Shown piece after piece: positions 12,192 through 23,380 of a stretch of 64,000 nucleotides of DNA; positions within the stretch are counted from its first letter, which is position 1, and each line of letters starts with the position of its first letter. This stretch comes from Perkinsus olseni (lineage: Eukaryota > Perkinsozoa > Perkinsida): the NCBI GenBank assembly GCA_013115125.1, contig JABANN010000114.1, positions 1-64,000 on the forward strand, read 5' to 3'. A model generated the notes under the pieces. That model was not told the DNA's origin. It did no database searches and saw only the letters and a program-made list of their open reading frames with translations. Position numbers and translations under genes: made by a program.

Positions 12192-12813
12192 AACAAATAA
12201 AACTACAGTAATGATGTAACCTCATCGCGACGCTCAACTGCGCAGATTATCGGGCCGTTGGGGAATTTGCTAGTCCTGGTAAGTGCGCAAGATTGCAAGT
12301 TACCGCTTCGTCCGCCATAGAATATTTTTACTTCTGCCTCAAAAAATCATGGCAGATGGTGAAAATCTAACTCTGGCTTTGGATAAAATTTGGTGAATGA
12401 GAGGGAACTGTGTTAGGAGGAGGAGAACTGTGGCAGAAGGAAGAGAACTGCGGCAGAAGAGAGGATATAGGTTCGGACCGTTCGGACCGGGTTTGAGTTG
12501 TTTTCGAAACTCAGAGTCTGTGTAATTAACGTGTATAAATCGTTTCCAGATGCGTTCCTGAGTTCCAGATTCGGTACACTGAGCAGAGGGGTAGTCCACG
12601 GTAGTCGATAGGAGAGTTTCATGACCAAACCGCCATTGGAAAGCAATCCTCCCTCCACCCGTTCGCCAGGCAGTCGGTTTTGGTTGAGTACGGCGGCGGC
12701 TCCCCTTACTAAGCGTAAGAGCTCGGCTGTTTATTATTGTGGACGCAAGACCAACACCAGACACCAAAACGGCAACACCAACTCGATCAATATCCGTAGC
12801 CTACAGTGAATGC
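12192..12813. promoter_or_regulatory. Divergent promoter region between two orphan genes
   Basis: About 620 bases between the start of the minus-strand orphan (12191) and the plus-strand start at 12814, so it must carry both promoters. A purine-rich stretch lies near 12400-12470. Open frames on both strands are present but lack conserved-looking content and are probably chance. Confidence 0.4.
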
Positions 12814-15800
12814 ATGGAGAGCACGAAGCCTCGAGTCACCGTCAATGAAGGTGAAGTACTTTCCTTTGCTACATAGACGAGTTACCCTCTGTCAATCAGC
12901 ACTAGGGCCGATACCTTTTGAAGCGTCACGGCAGCAAGAATACCTCCTCTCATCCTCGCAATCTACCCGTGGGGTAACTGTACAGTATCCAGTGGAGAGG
13001 CGGTACAACAGCAATGATGAAGAGAATACGAGATGGATGGATAACGTTGGCCAAAGAGGGTTATCTCCTAAGGATAATTACTCCTCGGTCCAAGTTCGAC
13101 CAACATTCCGTAGTGTCCTCGTTACAGTACGATACCACATAACAGTATCGTCCTCAGGGGAAGCTGATATCATATCAACCCCCTTGAGGGCATCATCGGA
13201 TGGGGTCAACCATTCGCTGGCCGCCCGCACCAGGCCAACTGCACACATCAACTTCGACGAGGCCGCGTTCGACAGGTAGCCAAATGGTCTCCGGCCATCC
13301 GGTCCATCCTCAGCAGCTCAGGTATTTCCGTAACTTCAAAGAATCCAGAGGTGCAAGCATGTATTATACGGCCGAGTCTGGGGCATACCGACCACCCGGT
13401 ACATCTCCGCCAGAGTCGATGGAAGATCGTACCACTCACTTAGTAGTTTCGACCGAGACTAGACAGGCCCTTACACCCCGGTCCTGATAGATTCCTCAAG
13501 TGTCGCTGGCACCCACACCCTCCGTTAAGTCAGTGGCCACCGATACCCCAGCGTGCAGTGTATCATTGCGTCAGCCCGACATGGTAGACCGGGCCACATC
13601 TCCAATCAGATGGCGGCCGAGGAATACGAGGACTGCCGGGGTAGCTAGCACTCAAGCGCCTAGAGTGGGGACACGAAAGGGTGGAACGGCAACTGGCACC
13701 TGCGGCACTGGCAATAAGCGGAACCAGAGAGATGCCGGCGCTCTGGAGAGTGGAGCGTGTCGAGACGCGGCCCTGGAGGGTGGCAGGGGGGTTGAGGGGA
13801 GATCTCCTAGAAAGGGGCCTGCCCGCCACGATGATCCGTTGGAGTTGGAAGTCGACCAAACACCACCGAGTGTGCACCTATCTGAGGATGAGGTCGATGC
13901 GTCCATCGATAGTTCTGCGGCAAGTGTAGGCAGATGATGGAGGTAAGATAGTACTTATCCATCATCAGGTATCCAATACCATCACACCGAACTCTCCTCC
14001 TCCCGTACTGCCACTGGTGGAAGTGGAACAGTTAGTAGTGTCAGTACTGGAGAGATGCCTCGAGGATGCCAATACCCCTCGTGGACACTACTCCCCTGCA
14101 AACAGAAACGGGGACGTAGAACCCCATGTGGCCGACAAGGCAGGTGTGGCTAGGGCCATCAGTCCACCTCCCGGGGGCCGGTCGAGGAGCAGGTGATGCA
14201 TCGTAGTGACTTAAGGACTGCGCATCCGGTAGAATATGATAGACCCGTGAAGCGGTCCAGTACAACGCGGAGTAAGAGACGAAGTACCTCTGCTAGGGAT
14301 GATGCAGCGGACAAAGAGCTGGAGATCCGCCAGAGGAGGGCATCGAGTATGAGGGAGACCAAGGAGGAGAGGGAGAGGAGGCTGAGTACTAAGCAATGGC
14401 ACTCGTCACTCGAGGGGCTCCTTGCAGAACTCATACACAGAGCTCCTCCGACGCCGGTCAGAGTAGAGAGACAGGACACGACTGAGGATAATGAGGTTAG
14501 GAAGGAGCGGCCCAAACACGGGATGGAGGGATGGTAGGCATGCACGTTGGCAACTAGCAGGGACTCTGATCCTAGGTATAGTTCGCGGAGGGCACGAAGT
14601 CTGGTGCGGGAGAGGGCGAGGGAGGGAGTGTTGATGCACGCTCGCGAGGAGACTATTGCCGCATTGGCTAAGATCGAGTCCGTCGCCAGACGTCGGGTGA
14701 GCTGAATAGTCCTACATTACCACGGCATAGGGCCACTGCAGGAGGAACGCCAGAAAAGACGGGTGCCAAGCCATATAGTACCGCGGAGAGCCTCTCCGGC
14801 TTCGCGTGGTGATAACCCTTCCGTGGACGGGCCCAGGCATACCCCTGCGCGAAGTACGTGTAAGCAGGTCCTGATCGTACATATAGGGCTGACCCACGGA
14901 TTACCAGGTGACACGTCGTCGAGGAGGAGGATGATCTCAGCAGGGGATTCGGAAGATGGCAGCCCTGTGCCGCCAACTGGGCTGAGCTTAAATCTTGAAG
15001 AGGTATCAGCGAGCCTTTCGAGGAGCGCAGTGTCGACTGCACGGAGCTCGGCGTCGAAGAAAGAGAGGAACCGTAGCGCTCAAAAGAAGTTATCCTCCGG
15101 CATCTCTACCGCCGAAGCAGCGGATGAGGAGAGTACCATGATTCTCTCGAAGAGCATTAAATGAAAGTCTCCCCTCTAGTAGGTAACTCCTCCCCGCCGC
15201 ACGGGCCAACGGACTGTGGAAGCTCCGTCTCCGTCCATGATAGAATATTAGCTGAAGTGGAGATGCTCAGCCTTGCCTGCTCACTGCGCCCAGAAGGTCC
15301 AGGTGTACAGGAGGATACACCGGAGAGAGATGGATACATGCGCCCACCCTCCCGTGGAGCAGAATCCTGGAGGCCATTGGGGAAGACTGGGTGGATCACA
15401 CCAGAAGAGGCTGCCGGAGAGAGTCCCGGCCGACCACAGCAGGGTCATCATTTGCCACCGGGTAGTCGGGCACCGCGTATCTCGATGCTCGACCCATCGA
15501 TACTTGGTTCCTTCACAGCCTTCCGGCCACCCTCAAGGGGAGGCTCCTATCTGCACTACGAACAGCGTGCGTCTTCCTCCTATCTCGATGACGGCAGGGC
15601 TACCAGTTGGGAGGCCTTAGAACCCCGAGTGAGGATCTTTACCAGTCGACGAGCAGCTTCCTCAGCGTACCGTTTGATCGGATGCTCTAGTGACTTCAGG
15701 AGGGCAGTATCGTCTCGACACTATCAGACTTGCTCACCGATGGCGATGCAGGCTATGAGCCGATCGATCGAGGGCTCCAGGACAGGGATGCTCCGACTCC

Positions 15801-16316
15801 ATCACGTAAGTGTTGTCATGTGTTGTGTCACCTCGCCACTCTATCAAAGGATCAGGTGGGCAAAGAGCAGAGCATTCAGCGACCAGGTCATCATCCATTG
15901 AGATCATAGGCTGCGAAAGTGTTGCCAGCATTGTACGTGGGCGGTGTCATCAAAACGAAGCATTCAACCTCCCTTGCTAGGATGTTGACATCTCCCCGGG
16001 TGCCGCCGAACCTCTTCTCGGCCATTCAACGGAATATACCGGCATCGACGGGATGAGTGACGTCCTTGTGGACGAAGTTCAAGAAAGAGCGGAGGAGCTG
16101 GGAGACAATATCGATTCGAGCAATTACGATGTACGGTGGTGTAAAGAAGCTCTGCCAACTCCTGGTCTACCTGGATTGCCATGCTGCCTAACAGTAGTCA
16201 CCAGGCCTTCTCAGGAGGGGCCACGTGATCGGTCTCCGTCATTGACTTCGCAGCGTCGAAGCTTAACCCCGGCTATCAATGAATTGATTGCCGAGTTCCT
16301 GGCCGACTGTGAATAG
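12814..16316 (+). CDS. Orphan long low-complexity Ser/Arg-rich protein
   Basis: Unrecognised. The ATG at 12814 opens a 37-nt exon ending in VTVNEA; a 49-nt intron (12851-12899) leads to ALGPIPFEASRQQEYLLSSS. Further short introns are predicted near 13110 and 13278. The product is rich in Ser, Arg, Pro and Thr. A charged helix near 14270-14400 (KELEIRQRRASSMRETKEER) looks coiled-coil, and Lys/Arg-rich clusters such as ASKKERNRSAQKK occur near 15050. The last exon ends INELIAEFLADCE with TAG at 16314-16316. Several frames are open at once because the region is purine-rich, so internal joins between 13.3 and 16.0 kb are uncertain and more than one gene could be present. Disordered scaffold or cytoskeletal protein is a guess only. 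Confidence 0.45.
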
Positions 16317-16822
16317 AGGCACTTGAGACTCGCAAGTTGCGAGGGACCTGCCCAGCCCGCCCGTGCTATCAGAAATATCTGATTGGAGTCCTGGCGTGAT
16401 CAGCATGATTTGGGGTTCTATCTTCCATAACGACTGTTTTGTTTTGTTATGGCTAGTGATGTTGGATCAACGAGTAAGTACATCTCGGAACTTCTAGTCG
16501 GAAGTATATCACGCAAGCGATGCTCGTTTGATGCATCCGTTATGAAGTCCCTTCATTGAAGTTACCTGGTTCCTGTGAGGGTCCGATTATTAGTGGAGTT
16601 TGTCCCGGAGAGACTACGCCAGTCGGTGGCGCCACTCAGAAATGGGTGTGCCGATGTACGGTCGCCAATCGCATCAGAAAGACTACGAAACTCAACATTG
16701 ACATTAGAACTCTCAGAAGCTATTCGTATTCGTGACTTTCACACACTACAGTGAGAATTATCTGCATGAAAAACAGTCCCAAGTCCAGAGCATCCTCTCT
16801 GTCCAATGGGATGTATGCGTAA
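16317..16822. other. Intergenic, convergent 3' ends
   Basis: About 500 bases between the plus-strand orphan stop and the minus-strand mucin-like stop. No gene, repeat or RNA seen. Confidence 0.5.
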
Positions 16823-17863
16823 TCAATTAAAGGGGTTAAGAATGACGATTCCAACTCCAAAGGTGGTATATGAATCGGAGGAATCAGAACGAGCCGTCGT
16901 TGAACTCTTCACCATCGCCGTGGTGCTCGTAGTAGTTCTGGTAGCCACCGTGGATGAGCTCGTGGGCTCCGTACCGATGCCGCCAGTTGGTAAGCTGGAG
17001 ATATGCATCTTGGTAGAAGTACTTCCTAACCCATCCAAAGCCGTGAAAACGGCGACGCTTGGTGTCGCGGTGGTAGCGTCGCTCGCTGAAGAGGTTATCA
17101 TTGAACTTGATGCATCACTGGCACCGCCAGTGGCACTTTTCGAGTCGGTGATGGGGGCCACAGACGAGCCGGTCGCCGCGTGAGTGTTGGAGGTTACCAT
17201 TGAGATTGATGAGGGAGTGGCAGGCGAAACCGAATGATGTCTCGTCGTAGTCATGGAGCTAGGCACATCAGTGTGAGTAAGCATTTCAGATCGATATTCC
17301 GTGGTTAACATCCCGCTCGTGGTGGCTTCGACGACACGCGTCGTACTCTGAGGCGAAGTTGCCTCTTCTGTGCCTGACTGGTCGTCCACTGAAGTTGGAA
17401 CACTTCCAGTCGTCGGGCAGGCCGTAGTAACAGATGCAGGAGCGCCTGTAGACGTAGTCGCGGTCGTAGTAGTAGAAGCTCCCTGCTCGCCCCTCAAGCT
17501 AGAGACACCATCTGTTGGGCTCTGTGATGTGTGAAGCTGGGTCGTATAGGTTGCATTATGACCAGGGGGGTGGGCAACACTCCCGTCACATGTCATCAAT
17601 GCAAGGGTCTGATCGTCACACGTTGAGTCATTAGGGTGGAAGCACGGGGTACCGTCGGACTTTATATAAATACCAAAACAGGTGGGAGGGTCTTGCCAGT
17701 ACTTGCAGTATGTCTCGTGAGAAAGAGGGTCACTGCTGCACGCACTGATAGACTGACAGGCCAAAACACAGTTGATGTTGGGGTCGATGGCCGTAGGAGA
17801 GACGATGGTGACGAGGTTCCCGAAGAAGGCCAAGATATACATTGCCATGACGGATACGGACAT
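16823..17863 (-). CDS. Secreted mucin-like Ser/Thr-rich protein
   Basis: Single open frame of 346 residues with no intron. The N-terminus has a hydrophobic signal-like segment (MAMYILAFFGNLVTIVSPT). A cysteine-rich module of about 80 residues follows, with ten cysteines (for example INCVLACQSISACSSD and YCKYWQDPPTCFGIY) and an NDSTC glycosylation-like site. The remaining ~240 residues are Ser/Thr/Ala-rich (TTTTATTSTGAPASVTT), as in O-glycosylated mucin stalks. No transmembrane anchor or GPI-type tail is obvious; the C-terminus is FGVGIVILNPFN. Likely a secreted or surface protein, perhaps for host or substrate contact; no orthologue is recognised. Lack of introns sets it apart from its neighbours. 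Confidence 0.8.
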   Translation of the reverse strand: MSVSVMAMYILAFFGNLVTIVSPTAIDPNINCVLACQSISACSSDPLSHETYCKYWQDPPTCFGIYIKSDGTPCFHPNDSTCDDQTLALMTCDGSVAHPPGHNATYTTQLHTSQSPTDGVSSLRGEQGASTTTTATTSTGAPASVTTACPTTGSVPTSVDDQSGTEEATSPQSTTRVVEATTSGMLTTEYRSEMLTHTDVPSSMTTTRHHSVSPATPSSISMVTSNTHAATGSSVAPITDSKSATGGASDASSSMITSSASDATTATPSVAVFTALDGLGSTSTKMHISSLPTGGIGTEPTSSSTVATRTTTSTTAMVKSSTTARSDSSDSYTTFGVGIVILNPFN

Positions 17864-18635
17864 ATATATTTAGCAAAGACGGAGAGAACTCGAGGAGGGC
17901 GGCAGATGCAGGCGGGGCGAAGCGTAGAAATAGTCGATCTCACTAATATTACGTCCAAGCGAATCTAGCAGTCGAAAATGGCATGGAGCCCTCAGTATCA
18001 GCAGACTCGGCCAACTCAACGCAAATCATTGAGGGAGGGGGCAACAACAGTGATAAGTGATATGATTTACGTAATAGATTGCTACATGGAGCTAGAGCCG
18101 ACAACCATGCCAAAAATTTAGTGTAAAACATGAATTTGGTGATGAGATAATTATTGAGTGAACTTCTCACGACATAGTGCATCATTAAAAGGTTCCACGG
18201 ACACTCGATAGGCGATTACAGGAATATGATTTCATCGTCATCCACGCAGTGACAGCCACGACCACAAAACACATACTTCCATCAGGAACCAGGAACACTC
18301 GTCATCATACACCGATGCTACTTTTGCCTGAGAGCAATAGTTGGAGGATTGAAGTTGTCTGTAATCAGTCCTGCAGTGACCCCTCAGCGATCAATCCTTC
18401 ACCGATATATACCACAGCAGACGAATGGATGGGGTCAGCAGCAGCATTCACCAAAGTGTATGAAAGATGTATAGATTGCTCGAAAGCGTTTTAGTTGATA
18501 GCAAGGAAGAGGACTTGAAGAACTGAGAAGTTATGCTAGTTAGGCATCTTGTATGGGGATTCATTTGGCCGGAGGTGGTAGATAAGAACGAAGGGAGTCG
18601 AGACCGCCGCAGCTGCTCCGGTCTGCACTCTCCCT
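17864..18635. other. Intergenic
   Basis: About 770 bases between two minus-strand genes. Short open frames on both strands lack family features. Expected to hold the promoter of the mucin-like gene and the 3' UTR of the Gln/Ala-rich gene. Confidence 0.45.
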
Positions 18636-19672
18636 TCAGTTCATTAGTTGGACACACCTGAGAGAAGAGGGTAGACTAGCTATGTTTTGATATCGTGTGC
18701 TACTCTCGTCTTGCGGAGGAGGAGACGCCGTCGCATCATCGGTTCCATTAGTGAAATGCGCCGCGGCGGTTGCACTGGTCGAAAAGTGCAAAGGGGAGAG
18801 GTAGCCTTGGAAAATGCCGAAGGTTGGGGAACAGTCAGAGCCGGGGGCGAGGCTTCCAGCTGAAGAAGCATCCATGAAGGCGTCGTCTCTTGTAAAAGTG
18901 GTCTTCTTACATGGGAAGTGCGGCGGAACGATCGGTAACATGACGTTGGAAGGACTCTGCTGTCCAAAGCGTTGTTGGTACTGCATCATCCTGAATAGAC
19001 TCCAATAGTCGACGTCGGATACTAGAGCCGACTCACCTGTATATGGCAGAGCTTGAAGGGCTGCCTTGAGGGGGCGGTGCGAAGTTCGAGAAAGGATTCA
19101 CGCCGGTCATCGAGGACAACTGCGAAGGGAATGTAAGAGACAGCGGGTGATCGATATGCGGTCTTGCACCCACCACAGTGGTGTCACCGTCGCTGCTCGG
19201 TATTCGCGCTATAGGTGAGCCTGCAGGCAGGGGCTGTCTAATGTGGTTGATGAAAGCGCTCTGTGGCGAGAGGTCGTTAATGCTAATGTTGTCTTGGTTG
19301 TTGCCGGGTGGTGATTGTTGTGCTGCCGCCACCGCCGCTGCTGCGGCCGCTGCTGCTGCAACAGCTTGCTGATGAGCCGCCGCCACTGCTGTTGCGATCT
19401 GCGGATTGGCGATCTGCGGATTGGGACCCTGAAAAGGATCTCTGCCTGTTCATTGGTACTAGCCGACAGCGGATGGTAATCATCATCATCGCAGTCGACG
19501 ATGATCAGAGACGGTCAACGTAGCAGACTGGACTGCTGAGGATGGTTGGTGGATGGCTTCTACCTGGACTCACCTGAACCATATTGGCTAGAAGCCTGGA
19601 CATTATCTGTTGTTGCTGACTCGGGTTCATCGCGGATATATGATTCACTGTCGCCGATATCCCTGACATGAC
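18636..19672 (-). CDS. Gln/Ala-rich low-complexity protein
   Basis: Unrecognised. ATG at 19672 gives an Asn/Pro/Gln start (AMNPSQQQQIMSRLLANMVQ). An intron of about 145 nt leads to GPNPQIANPQIATAVAAAHQ, then a run of alanines, AAQQSPPGNNQDN and a Ser/Pro-rich stretch (MTGVNPFSNFAPPPQGSP). A short intron joins the last exon, beginning MMQYQQRFGQQSPSNVM and ending RCVQLMN with the stop at 18636. Composition resembles disordered prion-like regions of RNA-binding or transcription proteins. It lies directly downstream of the RRM gene and could be its 3' part, but the RRM gene has its own stop at 20421. Confidence 0.55.
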
Positions 19673-20420
19673 GACCCAGTGTTTTAATCCCAGCAGTGCT
19701 CATCGAACCGCGCTGACATTCTCAATAACACTATCTAATTTACAAACGGAATAATCGATCCACTAGCGCGTTTGAAACGTGTCTCGGCACTAGGATAGCA
19801 GGCTGAGGTGGCAGTGGTAGCAGTAACATTGAGAGCTGTTGCAGACCACGGTAGTAGTAGGAGCAGAAGCATCGTATTTGAGCAGAAAGCTCGCATAGAC
19901 AGCAGTAGCAGGAGCAGAAACAGTGAGCTAGAAGCTCTCATAGGCGGTAGTAGTGCGGACGAATGGGTATGGTATTGGCAGTAGTAACGTAGTCAACGAC
20001 AAACTGCATTGCGCGCTAGTGATAGAGTACCGTTCTCGTAGTGTGACAAGAATCATCAAAAATTAATACTTGCGCTTTCATATCGAACGAACGTTGTGGG
20101 GATATTGTTATATTAATAATGAGCACGACTTGTATCACACGATCAGAGACAGCAGCAGGACCAGCAGCAGCAGACAGAGGCAGCAAATTCTTCTCGCAGC
20201 GCTGCCTCCACCACTACTGCGCCACCACCATCAACATCATCATCATCGCTACCACCGACAATTGTTGTGGTCGAAGACAGCACCATTAGTGAGTATTACA
20301 ATCGATCCCTCAGCAGAAATGTTCCCTACTACTCAGACCACTAAGGGACTTCATGCGAATTTGAAAGATTCTAGTGTACTTGATCACCCACTGATGGCAG
20401 CAAGAGCAGAAGCAGTATCA
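19673..20420. other. Intergenic or intronic, minus-strand gene ends
   Basis: No supported exon. Contains CAG/CTG-type short repeats and clusters of CAT/CAC triplets near 20220-20250. If the RRM gene and the Gln/Ala-rich gene are one unit, this would be its large intron. Confidence 0.4.
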
Positions 20421-23214
20421 TCATGAAAGAGGGGGTAGCTCACTAGAGAGGCTCTCCTCATACTCAAGCAGAAAATTAGCTATATCATCAGTGAAGGTAC
20501 CCGTTGGGCTGGGATCCGGTATTTCATGTGCTTGTTGTTGCTGTTGCCGCTGATGTTGTGGTCCAGCAAGATAATGATGCCCTTGATGGAGAGCCTCAAC
20601 GGGCAGCATCACTCCGCCGACAGACGCCAATGGTCCGGAGGGTGGGGATTGGTCATATCTAAGGGTACGAGTACATAACGAGTTGTTAGTAACTTGCGCT
20701 TCTTACGCTGTGCTGGCTACTGAGCTCACGGTTGCATAGCGGTTGGAGGTGAACATCAATGGGGGACTTCCAGCAGCCCCAGGGATACCGTGTTTGAGTG
20801 GGAAGTAGGACTGAGTACCCCCCTAAGAGGAAGGCAGCATGAGTATTGATAATACCGGCTGCAATGCCATGAAGACCTGCTTACTGTTCTCGAGCTGGCC
20901 CCTCCTCCTCGGGGGCCACCATTACGATTGTTGCTGTTACCCATACCGCCGGGCACCCAGGTCTGGTTAGTAGCATATGATACGTTGATAGATCGCGATG
21001 ATCCGGGAAAACAATACTCGTTCATGGACATGGCAGCCTCCGCATCAGGAGCCTGGCCATCATGAACAGTCATGGCTATTCGAGGCTCAAGAGAGAGCAC
21101 TCACGTAAGCGAAGGTGACGAAAGCTGCACCCTTGGACTTCCCCTCAGAGTTGGTGAGCAATGCAACTTCGAGGATGGGACCAAACTGCCCAAACAACTG
21201 GGCCAAGTCTATTGTAGTCTTACTGTACGGTAGGCAACCCACGAAGAGCTGAAGTCAAGAACTCGGTTGGCCTCCGATTGAGATGATGACGCTACCTTAG
21301 CAGGCGTGAGGTCTTCCTGTGGGAGGTTTGGACTTGGTATGAGGACACTCGGGGGTTGCCTCGTCTCAGAATTGCCTGAGGTAGCGGTGGCTGTGACGGT
21401 GGGATCAATATTCCAGGGTTCATACGCCCCTTCCCCTCACTTTCGGGCTCTGCAGCTCGAAGGAGACCACTGGAGGTATTAATCGGATCGGGAGACCCAT
21501 CAACCTGCACAGTAGCGAGTCGGTCGGGCGGCGCTGACCCAGTAGCCCTCCACCTACCCTTTGTTGAGAGGTACCTCCCCCACGAGTCTCGTCCGGATGG
21601 CCGGTACCACTAGGCACTCTTCCAAGAGTATAGCCACTGCTGCTGATACCACTGCTGTCAGCTTCTGCAAGGAAAGCTGCTGTGAACATTACAGGCGACA
21701 AGTAATTACTAACCTCTACTGCTGCTAGGGGCCTTAGGGAGGGGCACCCCTCCTCCTCCAACTTGTGAATTGTGAGATGATGATGGCGATTCCGTACTCG
21801 AGAAGCGCCGAATTTGATTGGCAAAGTATGCACGTACAGCCGGGAGATGCATATTATTAACATGAAATTGACGTAGATGACAAGCTTGAACCTACCCATG
21901 AAAGCCTCTTCAATCACAACAGCAGCAGGAGTAGTGGCGGGGGCAGAAGAGGCTATGGCTGCTCACCAGTGTGGTTGCAGGCTCTCGGGCATTGAACTTG
22001 ACAAAGCAAGCACCAGTGCTCCGACCCTGTTTCCGGAAGAGCATGAATTCCCTGATCTCCCCGTAGGCATCGAGTGCTGTGAGGAGCTCATGCTCGGCCA
22101 TCTCCGTCCTAGACAAACCGAAAAAAATGATGAGAAGAACAATATCATCATCCTTGGCAACCTACTCATCCCTGGGCAAGCCAATTAGGTAAACACGGTT
22201 CTCCCTTTTCTCGAGCTCCCCGGTAGCGTATTTTACTTGCATAGCAGCACGAACCTACACAGAAAGCTGCCAGGTGAGGTGAGGTCCCCAATCCACCACC
22301 ACCACCACCACCACCTACATGCCCAACGTAGAACTGCCCGTGTAATCGAGCTATGCAATCGTCACAGGATTCTCTTGTAAGATACCTGATGCGGAGCGGT
22401 GGTCCTGCGGGTAAGTTCGGACGGCGGCAGAACTAGACATCATACTTAAGCCATGCACAGCCCTTGCTACGCCCTTCCCTGTCCCGTTGAATGGCCAACT
22501 CCACAATGTCACCGAATTGTGCGAAGAGTGGGTACCTGAGGGTCGAGCCAGTGCAAAGAGAGGCCAAGCATGAGACCCTAGCCTACAAGTCATGCTCCGT
22601 CGTGTCGAATGGCAAGCAGCCTACAAAAAGCTTATACGGTCCCTCGTCGTCACAGTGACTCGTGTTAACACCATGCTCCTGTCAACTCCAATGAGTGAGG
22701 AGCTCCCGAGTCTGCACTGCCTACCCAGGCCATACGATTCAGCCATGTGATCTCATCACCATCCTCTATCACGCTCGGGTGGAAGGATGATGACCCGTCA
22801 GATGGCGATACGCCAGGTTTCCCTCCTCCTGCTGCAGCTGCCGATCCGACGACACTGAATGGCACGTAATACTAGTGGGATGCGGAAGATGCTGCGCTCA
22901 CTTACCTCGCACCTCCTGAGACGCTGCCTGTCTCCGACTTGCCAGGAGATAGTGACTGAGGCACCTGATCATCGGGGATAGTGCTGCTGCCGCTATCACT
23001 GTGGATAGTTGGAGCCTACAAAGTCCTGCGCATCAGCTTTGAGCCTTCCACTATACGCACTCCGGGACTCCGACGAGCTTTCATCGGATCCTGAAGTCAA
23101 TGGTCATGTCGCTCACATCACGTTGTATTCCCACGTCTTACCGGGACTGCCGGGCGGCTCTTCGTGTGGGGACGAACCTCGCCCCGATGATAAGTGGGTC
23201 GTCGGGGTTGGCAT
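20421..23214 (-). CDS. CELF/Bruno-like RNA-binding protein with three RRMs
   Basis: Predicted regulator of splicing, translation or mRNA decay. Splicing by eye gives RRM1 with RNP2 in YKLFVGCLPFDTTEHDL and RNP1 in GRSKGCAWLKY. RRM2 has NRVYLIGLPRDE and GRSTGACFVKF. After a Pro/Gly/Ser-rich linker comes RRM3 with LFVGCLPYSKTTIDLAQLF and KSKGAAFVTF, closing with INVSYATNQTW. The C-terminus is Gln-rich (QHQRQQQQQAHE) and ends SSELPPLS at 20421. A two-plus-one RRM arrangement with a long linker is the CELF/Bruno layout. The proposed start (ATG at 23214) opens a Pro/Ser-rich region; one upstream join is unresolved. A (GGT)n run near 22296-22318 lies just inside an intron after RRM1. It begins 167 nt after the RFC3 stop. 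Confidence 0.85.
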
Positions 23215-23380
23215 CACTAAGGTACTACTTCTACTGAATCCCTCTACCCATGACGAGGGCCTCCTAGAATGCCCACCAACATTGATAATAGGAGAATAGA
23301 AACGTATTATGATGATAATGATGATACGGCATGCACAGCAGTATTCTACACTTGTTGAATATTCACAGGTTAACAGCACT

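Noticed and set aside
12339-12767. Minus-strand open frame of 142 codons in the divergent promoter region.
   Set aside because: No domain, no splice logic and placed between two gene starts; composition follows a purine-rich tract. Probably chance.
13563-13906. Minus-strand open frames within the long plus-strand orphan.
   Set aside because: They are complements of a GC- and purine-rich coding region, with no independent features.
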